Shown: positions 1 to 11,200 of the stretch, one piece after another
Position numbering within the stretch: position 1 is the stretch's first letter
Layout: every line of letters starts with the position of its first letter
DNA from: Acanthamoeba castellanii str. Neff
Taxonomy: Eukaryota; Discosea; Longamoebia; Acanthamoebidae
Direction of reading: 5' to 3'
NCBI RefSeq assembly: GCF_000313135.1
Contig: NW_004457424.1
Coordinates: forward strand, 7,274-47,765
DNA: 40,492 bases
Notes under the pieces: model-generated
What the model was told of the DNA's origin: nothing
Database searches by the model: none
What the model saw: the letters and a program-made list of their open reading frames with translations, nothing else
Made by a program: the position numbers and the translations under genes

Positions 1-129
1 AACACAGCAGGTTTCACGGGCAGTTATTTTTTTGCTAGTTCTCTGGAATGCAAAAAATGATAAAAAAGAAAAAGGAAAAAGTGAGGAAAATGTGCCTTGT
101 TTGCGATCGATCAACGAAGACGTTAACAG

Positions 130-2296
130 ATGTATGAGGCCGGGCCACAGAGTTATTCGAATCCCTCCCACATGATGGGTGGTGCGGAGCATGACGGCGG
201 TGGAGGAGGCAGCGAAGCAGACAAGCGCACATTGTGGGTGGGCGATATCGACCGATGGATGGATGAAAACTACATAGTAGCACTGTTCGGATCAGCTGCC
301 GAGGTGGCCAACGTCAAAATCATTCGGGACAAAATGACGGGGCTGCCGGCTGGCTACGGTTTCGTAGAATTCAAGTCTCACGAGGGTGCTGCGCGGGTCC
401 TCAACGATTTCAACAACGTGCCCATCCCCGGTGTCGGGCGTTCCTTTCGCCTGAACTGGGCCACCTTTGGCATCGCAGCCAGGTGCGTGATCCTCCACAA
501 TCGTAGATAGATTTATCTGATTTTTTTACCGTTATTTATTTATTTATTCTTTTTTAATTACTTGTCTTTACCCGCGATTGCAGGCGACCAGAGACCGGGC
601 CTGAGTTCTCACTGTTCGTGGGCGACCTGGCACCCGAAATCTCTGATGATCAGCTTCAGGTACAGCTCTCGCCCTATCGACGAGTAACCGCACATGCACT
701 GCCGTGGCTTACTGCGTGCGTGGCTCTGCCCAGGCTTTCTTTGGCGCGCGCTACAGGTCCGTCAGGTCGGCCAAAGTCGTGACCGACGCTGCCACAGCAG
801 CCTCCAGAGGCACGTGCAGCTCGGCCATTAACAAACATTTGTTTTCGCACTTCGCTCTTTTGTGTAGCGCTGACGGTGCGTCGTCTGCGTAGGTTACGGG
901 TTTGTGCGGTTCGGCGATGAGACGGAGTGCTACTCTGCGATGACCGAGATGCAGGGCATGATGCTGGGCAGTCGCGCGCTTCGTCTCAGCCAGGCCACGC
1001 CGAAGAAGAGCTCTTCTATGGGCGGGGGAATGGGCATGCCCATGGGAATGCCGATGGGCGGCGGCGGTGGCGGCGGCGGGGTACCGACTGCACACCAGAG
1101 TTGCCGTTCTTTGCATGCGTGCATGTATCGTGTGCCATGCGCTGACTTTCGTGTCATTTGTATGGCCAGCATTCCGCACCCATGCCAGAACAGGCCGACC
1201 CCTCGAACACTACGATCTTTGTCGGCAACCTCGACTCGACAGTTGGCGAAGATGAGCTCAGAGGGTACGCCCACTACAAGAAGTCATTTTAGGTGGCCTG
1301 ATGCCGCCTGCATTGCTTGCTGCGTACTGACGGATACGTTTTGTCTTCTTTGATGGTCACGCCAGTCACTTCATGCCGTTCGGCGAGCTGGTCTACGTGC
1401 GAGTGCCTCCGGGCAAGAATTGTGGATTCGTTCAGTTTGGTATGCTCCATCCATCGCTCTCGTTTACACGGCATGTTGCCGTGGCTGTGCTCGTGCGGCG
1501 CACTCATCACCCCGACCTCTCCTCTCTATCTCGATTTTTCTCTTTTTTTTCGCCATCACAGTGCATCGCTCCTGCGCCGAGAACGCCATGCTCAGAGTGC
1601 ACGGCAAGACAATCGGTAGGGTTCCTCTCTTTGGTTTCGGCGTCTTTGTTTGCTTTCAAGACTCAACAAGTGTTTTCTTCTTCCGCTCATTCAGGCTCGC
1701 AACCGTGTCGCTTGTCCTGGGGCAGGACTGGTGGACGCCCCGGCTCCTCGAGAGCCGGACCGCCCCAGGGCGCACCATTTGGTGGTGGCGCTGGGTACGC
1801 CAGGCCCACCTCCAATCGCTCAACAGCACCTGCGCCCGTGTGCTAATCTTATGTGCAACCAACGCCTGTGCACAGTTATGGAGGCTACGGTGGGTACATG
1901 CCCCCAGCATATCCCGATTACTATGGCGCTGGCGCGGGTATGGGCATGATGCCGCCTGCTGTCGCTGCCCCCTACGCACCCGTGATGCCCGTGGCGGCTC
2001 CCACACCGCCGGTCGAGACCAGCTCGACCGAAGATATTTACTTCACGCAGAGCATGGACCAAGTGGTGAAGCGGGTACCATCTTCTTCTTCTTTTTCATC
2101 TTCATCTTCTTCATCGTCAGTGCACCTGCCACGTTCGTACTTGGCGTGACGAGAGGCCGTTAGCTCATCAGCAGCATCGGTCTTCTCTCATCAACAGCAA
2201 AACGAAGAGTTTGCGACCGGGCACATAAACAACCTGGTGCCCAACTTCTTCTGGTCGAGAAGCCACAACCTGTCCAGCGTCAGCGAGTTCGAGTGA
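130..2296 (+). CDS. Three-RRM RNA-binding protein (Nam8 / RBP45 / TRNAU1AP type)
   Basis: Ten exons give a 452-residue protein: 130-482, 584-659, 734-809, 893-1080, 1170-1264, 1366-1439, 1562-1615, 1695-1839, 1876-2074, 2198-2296. Three RNA recognition motifs are visible. RRM1 has TLWVGDID and AGYGFVEF, RRM2 has LFVGDLAPEIS and YGFVRF, and RRM3 has TIFVGNLDSTVG and CGFVQF. A Gly/Met-rich linker follows RRM2 and a Gly/Tyr/Pro/Ala-rich region follows RRM3. This order is that of the Nam8, plant RBP45/47 and TRNAU1AP families, which bind pre-mRNA or mRNA; the exact role here is not decidable. Intron 810-892 appears to be GC-AG. The intron at 1840-1875 would be only 36 nt, so that junction is the least certain. 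The C-terminus SSVSEFE ends at a TGA. Confidence 0.85.
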
Positions 2297-2497
2297 GAGC
2301 CGCCGCCTTTCCTCTTCTACTCTGTCCTCTTCCCCACCTTTCTTCTCCTCATTGGTCTTCTTCTTGACCCGTGTAGATACCACCTCTATTTTATTATTTA
2401 TTTATTTTAAATGAAAATGAATAAAACAAATAAAATGCAGTGTGCTATTTTCTTGTATTATTTTTCAGCCGAAGCCAAAAGAAGAAGAAGCAGAAGG

Positions 2498-3521
2498 ATG
2501 GGCGGGCAGGAGTCGAGGTTGGTGCCGCTCGTCAGCCACCCGGCCATGACCGACGAACAGGTCCTTAGCGCCATCATGGCCCAATCGTGGACCTCCGACG
2601 ACCTCAATGGCTGTTGGGTCGAAGGGCGGTCCCCCCTCCACGCTGCAGTCGAGGTACAACCCCCCACCACCGCCACCCACCGTGCAACTAAAAAGCTGAC
2701 GTGGCACCGTACGTACCAGGCACGACGAGGAGGTGCGGTGGTGGCTGCGTTGGTGGACAAGGGAGCCGACGTGAACCGCACGTACTCGCGGCACTTGTTC
2801 GTCACCTCCATCGTACGCACACGTTCTTTCCGCTACAAATGATCTATAGTATGGCCACACTCACGAGCGTGTGCGGTGGTGGTGGTGTGGGCAATCAGGC
2901 GTCTACTTTGTTGACAGCGGGAGCGATCGTCTATCTGACGACGTTGATCTACGTGCTGGGCACGTTGACGACGGCCCTGCTCATCTCCCACTCTGAGTGC
3001 CACTCGCTGTGGTGGCTCGCCTGGTTCGGCGTGTGGCTCGTCGCCCCGCTGAGCCGGCTAGGGCGGGACGGCGCCAACGGCGGCGCGCTGCTGCTCTACT
3101 GGGACCTGGCCATCTTCGTGTCCTACTGGCTGCTCTACGCGCCCCTGTGGACCACGCTGGTTTGCGTGGTGATCGCGGGCCTCAGCTCGTTCTACCTGCT
3201 GCTCTCCCTCACCGAGGCCGCCAGCGCTGGCGAGCTCTACTTCCGAAGTGAAGCTCAGGGTGCGCACGACACACAGACACAGACACACAGACACAAACAC
3301 AGACACACATCACAGCCTGAACGCCGCTGACTGATCGGCTACGTGCTCTAGGGTGGACGCCACTCCACATGGCGTGCTACTTTGGGGACGAGGCCGTGGT
3401 CCGCGTGCTGGTGTCCAAGCGGGCCAATGCGCGGGCCACCGACCGAAAGAACCGACGGCCCATCGACGTGGTGCCGCCCGACCGACAAGAGGCCATCGCT
3501 CACGCCCTTGGGGCGTCCTAG
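2498..3521 (+). CDS. Ankyrin-repeat protein with an embedded multi-pass membrane segment
   Basis: Four exons (2498-2653, 2720-2812, 2899-3259, 3352-3521) join in phase to 259 residues. The start MGGQES fits the N-myristoylation pattern (Gly2, Ser6); an upstream in-frame ATG at 2411 lies in A+T-rich DNA and is less likely. Residues about 42-72 look like an ankyrin repeat (GRSPLHAAVE, then VVAALVDKGADVNRTYSR). Exon 3 encodes about 110 mostly hydrophobic residues with three or four membrane-spanning stretches, for example IVYLTTLIYVLGTLTTALL and LAIFVSYWLLYAPLWTTLVC. Exon 4 returns to a clear ankyrin repeat: GWTPLHMACYFGDEAVVRVL, then a KR-rich turn and RRPIDVV. Membrane helices between repeats are odd. 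Either this is a membrane-tethered ankyrin protein or exon 3 is alternative. The exon 2 to 3 junction is the weakest. Confidence 0.6.
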
Positions 3522-3654
3522 AGACTACTCTCGCCACTCACACCATCATCATCGCGTCACCTTGCTGAACATGTTGTTCATCATTGAGTGTGAGAGAGTG
3601 AAACTCTTTTTGTCGTTGATTGGAGGGAAGGGTGGACCGTTTGAAGAACTTCAC

Positions 3655-3850
3655 AGACGTGTGCAAGTGTGAAGCCGATCGCTGCTCCCTGGACTGCCAC
3701 AGCGTAGCTGGAGGGCATGGTACCAGGGGCGCACCACAAGAAATAAGTCTAATCTTGAGATGTGAGGCACATGGGAGGCCGCACTACCAGAGATTAAGCT
3801 GATAAGAACAGATACTACACTTGATCTTAGCCACGAAGGCCGAGAAGATG
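3655..3850 (-). ncRNA. U2 spliceosomal snRNA
   Basis: Reading the minus strand from about 3850, the start matches the highly conserved U2 5' end: CTTCTCGGCC, then GGCTAAGATCAAGTGTAGTA and TCTGTTCTTATCAG. The branch-point recognition hexamer GTAGTA is at 3813-3818 (tactac on the plus strand). An Sm-like site ATTTCTTG is at 3737-3744, followed by a GC-rich 3' stem (CCCTGG at about 3724-3729 pairs with CCAGGG downstream). The length of about 190 nt suits U2. U2 pairs with the intron branch site in the spliceosome. The 5' end is good to a few bases; the 3' end is estimated by length and stem closure. Confidence 0.93.
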
Positions 3851-4086
3851 TCTTTCCTCCTTCTCTGCTCTGCCTTTTGTAGTCTTCCTCCGCCAGGCGA
3901 CCACGAGGCTTGGAAAAGGCCTGGCTTTGTCCCAAACCAATCATTTTTCTAAAGAAGCCTTCGAGCGAAGGGCACCACGTTGATGATGTTGATGCTGACA
4001 TCATAGCTACATCTTGAAACCCATTGTAATGTGCAGCCATTGTGGAAGAAGTTGAAGTGGTTGGAAGTAGTTGGTATTACAGCCAC

Positions 4087-4789
4087 TCACTTCTTGGCCT
4101 GCTTGTCCTTCTTCCTCTTCTCCTCCTCTTCCTTGGCTCGGGCGGCGATCTTCTTGATGACCTCGAGCATCTGGTCGTCGTCCTCGCCCTTGGAGCCATC
4201 GTCGTCTTCGAGGTCCTCGTCATCAGAGTCAGCCGGCGTGGGCGGCTCCGGGAAGGCCTCCCGCGGCAGGTCGAACCCGAGCTTCTTCAGCTGCTCTCGC
4301 TCTCCCTCCGGATCCTGCAGCCAAATAATGGTATATTCACGATAATGATGGTTTATGTTCATAATATTTATATAAATATTATGAACATATAACAATCATT
4401 ATAAATATAAATAAAATATGGTATATGATAATTAATTTACAAGGATGATTTAATTTTTGTAAATGAAGGTAAAATGAAATTACCTCGACGGTCGATAGGA
4501 CGCTCATCTGGATGAAGCCCTTGAGGGAGACCCCCGTTGGTCGCCGGCCGACCTTGTCATCATCGACATCTTCGAACATCATGAGGAGTCCGCCGTAGGT
4601 GTGCTTGTCGGTCGCTTCCTCGCCGCTGGCGTGCAGCATGCCGTTGAATTCGCGCAGATTCAAGATACCGTCCTCATCGCGATCGAATCGCTTGAAGATT
4701 TGGGTGATGATACTCACGTACTCCTCCGTGGGGTCACCATTCTCCTCAATCAGCTTCTTCACCACCTGAGGTGCCGCCTGGCCTTCCAT
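4087..4789 (-). CDS. EF-hand protein with acidic and lysine-rich tail
   Basis: Two exons (4484-4789, then 4087-4314) give about 177 residues from the ATG at 4789. One canonical EF-hand loop is clear: DRDEDGILNLRE, with Asp at loop positions 1, 3 and 5, Gly at 6 and Glu at 12. A second, degenerate hand may follow (FEDVDDDKVG). The C-terminal third is acidic (DSDDEDLEDDDGSKGEDDD) and then strongly basic with a coiled-coil look (EEEEKRKKDKQAKK). An AG acceptor just upstream at 4805 allows a 5' exon at 4854-4916, in frame, that would add 26 residues beginning MEPSESSSS; otherwise that exon is 5' UTR. The family is not recognised beyond calcium binding. The intron (4315-4483) is A+T-rich and carries a long palindrome. 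Confidence 0.72.
4342..4402. repeat. Long A+T-rich inverted repeat in an intron
   Basis: Positions 4355-4388 are a perfect 34-nt palindrome without spacer: the left half starts ATGTTCATAA and the right half ends TTATGAACAT. Outside it, ATAATGAT (4342-4349) is complementary to ATCATTAT (4395-4402), so the imperfect hairpin spans about 61 nt. It lies wholly inside the intron of the EF-hand gene. It could be a remnant of a palindromic mobile element or a pre-mRNA hairpin. Confidence 0.85.
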
Positions 4790-5187
4790 CTTGCCCTTGA
4801 AATTCTGCAATGTCGGAATTTGACACAAAAATTGATTTATTGAATAAGTAAACCAAAATAAATTGATTTCTCTTTGTGCGCAGAGCAAAGGACGAAGACG
4901 ATTCGCTTGGCTCCATCTTCTCTGCTGCTTCTGGTGTCTGCTGGCGAGAACGCCACAATCTTTGGCAGGTCTCAAGAGGCAGCATGGATTTCTTTCGCCA
5001 GAGTGGATGTGGTGCTGCTACGCCCATGCCGCTCAACCTGCGCAAGCGAGAGTTCACCAGCCGCTGCCACGGCTCTTCCGTATACTCCATCTTCTCTTCT
5101 CTGCTCGGCTGTTGCCAATCGTGCTCCCGTGGTGTGCTCTGACAGCCTGGCACCACACCAATACATCAAACAAACAAACAAACAAAG
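4790..5187. other. Divergent intergenic region, EF-hand gene and DCAF10-like gene
   Basis: This stretch separates two divergent starts. It includes a probable 5' leader exon of the EF-hand gene (about 4854-4990 on the minus strand) and a short A+T-rich run at 4800-4870. Just before the DCAF10-like ATG there is an AAAC-repeat leader (aaacaaacaaacaaac, about 5168-5183). No other gene is seen. Confidence 0.6.
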
Positions 5188-8130
5188 ATGGTGCACGAGC
5201 TGGCCACACACATGAGCGCCGTCTCTTCGCGCTACGATGGCGGCAGCCACATCTACAACCTCGAGTGGCGGCCCGACGGGTACCGAGCTCGCCACCCCTC
5301 TCTCGCCACCGCCGAGTCTTCTCACCACTCGCACCATGCACTGGGCCGGCAGGAATGTGCTGGTGGCGGTCGGCTACGACGGCACGGTGCGCATGTACGA
5401 CCCGTTCAACAAGAAGCTCTTTCACAAGATCGAGAACGCGCACAACAACAGCATCAACGTGGCGCGATACATCAGCGACCACCTCCTGGTACTCATCTGG
5501 TCCCCTCTACACGCTTCATCACTCCGTCTCATCTCATCTCGTCTCGTCTCATGGCAGCGACGTGTGTCGCATCTTGCGCTGACTCAGTGCGTGTGTCGTG
5601 TGTGTCGTGTGTGTGTCGTGTGTGTGTCGTGTGTCGTGTGTGTGTGGCTTAAGGTGACGGGGAGTGACGACGAGACGTTGAAGCTCTTCGACACGCGCTT
5701 CCCCTCGCGATGCCTGACTACCTTCCACGGCCACAGGTGGGTGGGGTGAGGTGGGGTGGGGTGATGACCCCTTGCGGCAGGCAGCTGATAGCGATGACGG
5801 CGTCATCAAGTGTTTGCTGTGTTGTTGACCTTCCACGTGCCGTGATGTGAATCCACACAGCGGCTGGGTCAAAAACGTGGAGATGTTCGGCGAAGGCAAG
5901 CTCATCTCCACCGCCTTTGACGGCACCATTCGGTTATGGGTGCGTGTGCGTGTGCGTGTGCGTGTGCGTGTGCGTGTGCGTGTGTGCGGTGGTGCGTGTG
6001 CGTGTGCGTGTGCTATGAGCCTCGCGCTGATGCGGTTGCGTGCGGTTGTAGGACATTGGCGGGGAGTACCCGCAGGACAGGAACCCGCCCAACGTGCTGT
6101 TCCAGCACAACGGCATCGCGCGGATCGCCTACTTCAAGGGCGAGGACCGCGGCGGTCCGCTGGACATGGACCTCTCGGCCGACGCCGACGACGCCGACGA
6201 CGACGGCGCCTACGCCTTTGCGCCGCCCTCCAGCTCCGCGTCGCGCCTCGTCATCTCCCTGACCAACGGCTACATCGTCATTTTCCACAACCTCGACGTC
6301 TCCACGCCGCTCAAGCAAGCCGTACGCCGCACCACACTCTCTCTGCCCACGCCGCTCCACACGAATCATTATTCACCTCTCGTACGTGTGCGGTGCGGCG
6401 TGTGCGGTGTGTGCGGTGTGTGCGGTGTGTGCGTAGGAGCTGATGAACACGGATGTGACGGAGTTGTGCGACTTCTTGGACGGCGGGGCGATGACCGAGT
6501 CGATCGGCTCGCCCTCGCTCTCGGACATGTCGGATGACGTTGACTACGATGATGACGACGCCAGCGATAGTGACAGTGACAGCAACATGCAGTCGTCGCC
6601 GGCGCCCGCCTCGCCCTCGCCCTCGCCCTTCGGCTTCCCCTCCCCGTCGCCCGCCGTCTCCGTCCCCCTCTCCTCCTCGCCTATCCCCTTCGCGCCCATC
6701 TCCTACTCCCCCTCGCCCTCCTCCCCGCACCGTCGGGGCCGGGGCCGGAGCCAGGGCCTCGATCTGCCGGAGCTCGTCTCCGACACGCCGCCGCCGTCGC
6801 CCACCACCACCAGCACTACGACCACAACCACTTCGTCGGGGTCGGGGTCGGGGTCGGGGTCGGCGTCTCCGCTGCCCCGCGCCTTCCTACGAAAGACCAA
6901 CCGCGTGGAGATCCTGTGGGAGGTATGGGCCGCCGCTCTCTCGGGCACTGTGAAGGCGGCGTTTGTTGACAGACAGGTCGTGTGTGCGGTGCGTGCGGTG
7001 TGTGCGGTGTGTGTCGTTTCTTTGGGTTGCGCTGGGTGGGTGCAGCCCGACCAGTTGGGCTATTCGACGTCGCTGCAGACGTCCCCGTGCGGACGCTACC
7101 TCCTCACCAGGTCCGACCCATTAATTTGCCTTTGTCCACCGCCCTTCCGCCACTCATGATTGACAGCGGGCCACTAACAGTGTGTGTCGTGTGTGCGTGC
7201 GTGTGCGTGTGTCGTGTGTCGTGTGTCGTGTCGTTGGATGTGAAGGCGTCATATGACCCGAGACGGGAGCGAGATCTGCTGCGTGTTCGACATGGACCAA
7301 GAGGCCACCCTCATCGAAAAGCTGCGGAGGGAGGGCACGTCGGCCCTCACGCCCGAGGAGGAGGCCGTCCTCTACACACCGCGCGGCCTGGCCCGCGTCT
7401 TCCCCAATCGCCTGGTGCACCTCATCCCGGTACCTCTCTCTCTCTCCCCGCCCACACGTGTGCTTCGAAGCCCTCGCGATGGCGGCCTGATCACCGCCGC
7501 CGCCGCCGCCACCACCATCACCACGCGGCCGACACAACAACAACAGGACTCGAGCTCGGGCATGGGGTACATCAAGGAGCCCTGCTTCTCTTCGCACGAC
7601 CCCTACTTCATCTGCTCCCCCTACTACAAAGGGTACCACCGCCCGCCCGCCCGCTGTACCATTGATGGCGCCGAGATGAGCTCATGCCAATTTGTGTGTC
7701 GCAGGCTGCGGCTGTTCCGATTGGAGGAGCTTAGGGGCAACACGCAGAGGAACCGGACCCTGCCGGTGCTGCGCCACCCGTCATCCCTGCGTCCACGACG
7801 CGGCTGGGCGCTCCTCAACACCCACCATGCCCCGTGCGCGACCACCTCGAGCCACACACCACCACTACTACCGCACCACTACGTGCCTCGCTGATCTCTT
7901 TCGCGGTGTTGTGTGTGTGCAGAGTGCTGAGCTGCCGCTATCATCCCCATTACCCGTGCGCGAGCCTTGACGTCCATCACGCCATAACACAACATTCCTC
8001 CCCGCTCACTTGTTTCCTTTCCATTCCCTCCCACCCCATCAGGATGATGGCCTCGGGCGGGCTCGACGGGAAGGTGGTCTTCTACCTGGGCGGACAGGAC
8101 CTCCACCCGAGCGTGCCCATGCGGACCTGA
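5188..8130 (+). CDS. DCAF10: DCAF10 (WDR32)-like WD40 protein, CUL4-DDB1 substrate receptor
   Basis: Twelve exons close in frame to 576 residues: 5188-5279, 5353-5488, 5654-5736, 5861-5939, 6052-6321, 6437-6922, 7046-7110, 7246-7429, 7547-7632, 7705-7833, 7923-7955, 8043-8130. WD40 blades are plain: HIYNLEWRPDG, NVLVAVGYDGTVRMYDP, TGSDDETLKLFDTR, GHSGWVKNVEMF, STAFDGTIRLWD, then a late blade SCRYHPHYP to MASGGLDGKVVFY. The layout, with early blades, a long acidic/Ser-rich insert (exon 6), then NRVEILWE and GYIKEPCFSS, follows DCAF10, which recruits substrates to the CUL4-DDB1 ubiquitin ligase. Exon 10 may instead end at 7779, which also keeps phase and gives a tighter blade (LRHPVLSCRYHP) from a weaker donor. 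Several introns are CGTGTG-type microsatellites. Confidence 0.82.
5940..6012. repeat. GTGCGT microsatellite in an intron
   Basis: About seven tandem GTGCGT units begin exactly at the donor of the fourth intron of the DCAF10-like gene, followed by a related GTGCGT run near 5996-6011. The tract is alternating purine-pyrimidine. The donor GTGCGT is itself one repeat unit, so many potential donors lie in a row. Confidence 0.85.
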
Positions 8131-8289
8131 CCCATCCCCCCTTCTCCCCTCCCTCCCCCCCCAAACCACCGCCTTGTACACAGACCTCCACACAACTTGC
8201 GCCAAGCCGGCGTCGTTGTCATCAAAAACGTTTTGGTGTTCGCGTTCGAAGGGGAAAGGGCCGGGCGCCAGGCCTGGGCTGGGCTGGGC

Positions 8290-11200
8290 CTAGGTCGGGC
8301 CGGGCTGGGCGAGGAGGGCCTGCCAGGAGTCGGACAGGGAGAGGTACCACTTGAGGAGGCCCGTCATGAGGGTCCGCGCTGGCTGGAGCCCCGGCTGCGG
8401 GGGGTACCCCGCATAGCCCGGATTGGTCGGCGGGAACGACTGCTGGACCCACGCCTTTTCCAGACACAACACAAACGTGAGTTGCGTGCGGCGTGTGTCG
8501 TGCGTTGCGCGCGTGTCGTGCGTTGTGTGGTGTGTCGGTCATGTAGTGCGTTACCTTGAGATCGCCGATGGGCGTGCGGCCGTCCTTGATGAGGGAGTCG
8601 AGGTTGTGGACGCCTTTGATGGGTTCGGCCTTGAGCAGGAGGGCCTTCACCTTCTGCTGCGCGAAGTGGATCTCGTTCAGCTTCGCATGCAGGAGGCGCA
8701 GCCGATCGCCCAGCATCTGCAGCTGCTGCGGGTGGATCGACCTGCAGTAGTCCGGCACTGCGCGACCGATCGTCAGCATCACGTACATGCGTGTGCGTGT
8801 GCGGTGGTGCGTGTGCGTGTGCGGTGGAATGCTTGATGGGGGGGGCGTACTGATGGTCTGGATCTCGATGGGTCGCTGGAAGATGTCGCGCTCGAGGGCG
8901 AGGGCTTCGCTGAGGACATTCACAACTTCGCCCAGCGGCGACGCGGAAGCCAGCGGCGGTGGTGCGCTTTGGCTCGACGGCGAAGTGGGCGTCGTCGGCG
9001 TAGCGGCGCCCGGTATCGGCGGCTGTTGTCTGTTGTACGATTACTTAAGACGTGCGGTTACACCACACACACACACACACACACACGCACACACCGCACA
9101 CGAGAAGAGTAGGGTACCTTCCAGCGGTGGTGGGCACGGAGAGAGACGACAGGGCGGCGATGAGGGCGTGTTGGCCGTCGTTCTTGCGGGGCGTCTCGCT
9201 GTCGGTCCCGCCGTCTGCAGCTGCGCCGGGGGCCGGGCCGCCACCCGTGGAGAGCTGCGCGATGTCGTGCGAGGAGGAGGACCGCGACGGTAGGTCGTGC
9301 CCACTCGCATCCACTGCGCGACCGATCGATCGGACATAAAAAAACGAGTGAGCGGCCGAAAAGGCGAAAACGAACGCGAACGCGAAAGTGAAAGCGAAAG
9401 AGATGGGAGGGGAGGATGTACGGCGGAGGGAAGCGCGACTCCGTCGGAGGTCGTTGATGACGGAGTCCAGGTGGCGAACCCAGTCGTCGCGCTGCTGCGG
9501 GCTTGCGGCAAGGAACGACTCCACAACGCCGTACTTGGTTCGCAGCACGAAACCTTTATTTCGTTATTGTTTGTTTGTTTCGTTAACGGGTTTGATTTGT
9601 TTCGTTTGGGTTTGAGTTTGAGTTTGAGTTTGGTATTCGTTTGGTGATGGCGCAGGGGGAGTCGCAGGGAGTCGCAGACGCGTACCCGTGGCGCTGCCTT
9701 CGAGCTTGCCGCTGTTCATGTTGTTGAGCGAGATCTGCTCCTTGAACGTGTAGTAGTACTTCTCCTCGAACATGTACTGTCCCTCCACAGTGAGCTCTTC
9801 ACAGCACGACACGACACGCGCGCACAGCACGACACGACAGGAGGGCACGACACGCGCGCGCAGCACACGACAACCGGTAAGGAGGGCAGTGGCGCACCCG
9901 TCTTCGTTCGGTGATGACGAGGATGTCGTTGAAGAGGAAGAGGTAGCACATGGGGGAGGCCGCCTGCGCGCCCCGGACGACCCGCGTCACCTCCCCCTCG
10001 TGGACCAGCCTCCGCGAGGGCTGCACCAACTCCTGCACTCCCCCAACGTCCACCCGCCTTAGTCATCGTGTGCGCTGGTGCGTGTGTCGTGTCGTGTGCG
10101 TCGTGTGTGTCGTGTAAACTCGTGTAGTGTCGTGCCTCGGAGAAGCCGGTGATGCTCTGTTGGATCTCGAGCAGCTTTTGCATGTTTTCGGTCCACCGCC
10201 TGTGTTCGTTGATCTTGATCGCCACCTCCCTGCGCGCGCACACACCGCCACAAGAACCCACGCACACGTCTGATCAGACGTACCCCCTCAAGGCAACCAA
10301 GGAAGGGGAAGGGAGGGGAGAGAGAGAGGCGAACCGCAGCAGCGCCAGAGCGTCGGCCAGCAGCGGCTGGTCGGGGTGCCCCTCGGGGGTGTACTTGAGC
10401 AGCTCCTGCATCGACGCAATGCGTGGCACGCAAAGAATGAGCGGTGTCGATGCAAGCAAGAGCGCGCAGTCGCCCAGACACCACACACACGCACACAACA
10501 CACACCACATGGCCCGGACCAGGCAACGCACCTCAACGAGAAGTACGTAGCGGGGTATGCGCTGCACGGGCATGATCTGGTAGTCCTGGAACGACAGCTT
10601 GATGCCCTCGGGATGGTCCCTGCATTTCTGTCGACGCACACACGACACACGACACACGACACGACACACGACACGACACACACCACACACGACACACACA
10701 ACACACCACGCACAGGAGGGTGTTGAGTTACGACACACGAGATTGCGCGTCAGGGCCGGAAGTGCTCCGGGGGGGGGTATGGGTGCGGCAAAAGAACGGA
10801 CCTCGACCATCTGCGCAAAGTTGGGCTGCTGCTGCAGGCGCTGAAAGGTGTCGACGGCCTGGGTGTAGTTGTTGATGTACGTCGTGTACATCCGCAGGAA
10901 GGGCGACTACCGACACGCCGCACACGCACACGCACACCGCACACGATCAACGGCACACGCGCAAGTGAGTCTGGTGTGTGTGCCGTGTGTGCCGTGTGTG
11001 TCGTGTCGTGTACCAGGGCGAGGAAGACATCGCCGAGACAGGTCTCGAAGGACCAGTCCTTGGCGCGCTCCTCGAGCTGCTTGAGGATGGTCTCGTTGAC
11101 CCCCAAAATGAGCTCCACGTTGGAGAACAGCTTGGCCTTGTCGTCGTTCGCCAGGAGCCCCGCCTGCTGCAGCGGCACCATAAAGCCCTGATTGATTGGT

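Noticed and set aside
2411..2497. An upstream ATG for the ankyrin protein.
   Set aside because: The added residues come from A+T-rich DNA with a poor coding look, and the downstream MGGQES start fits better. It cannot be fully excluded.
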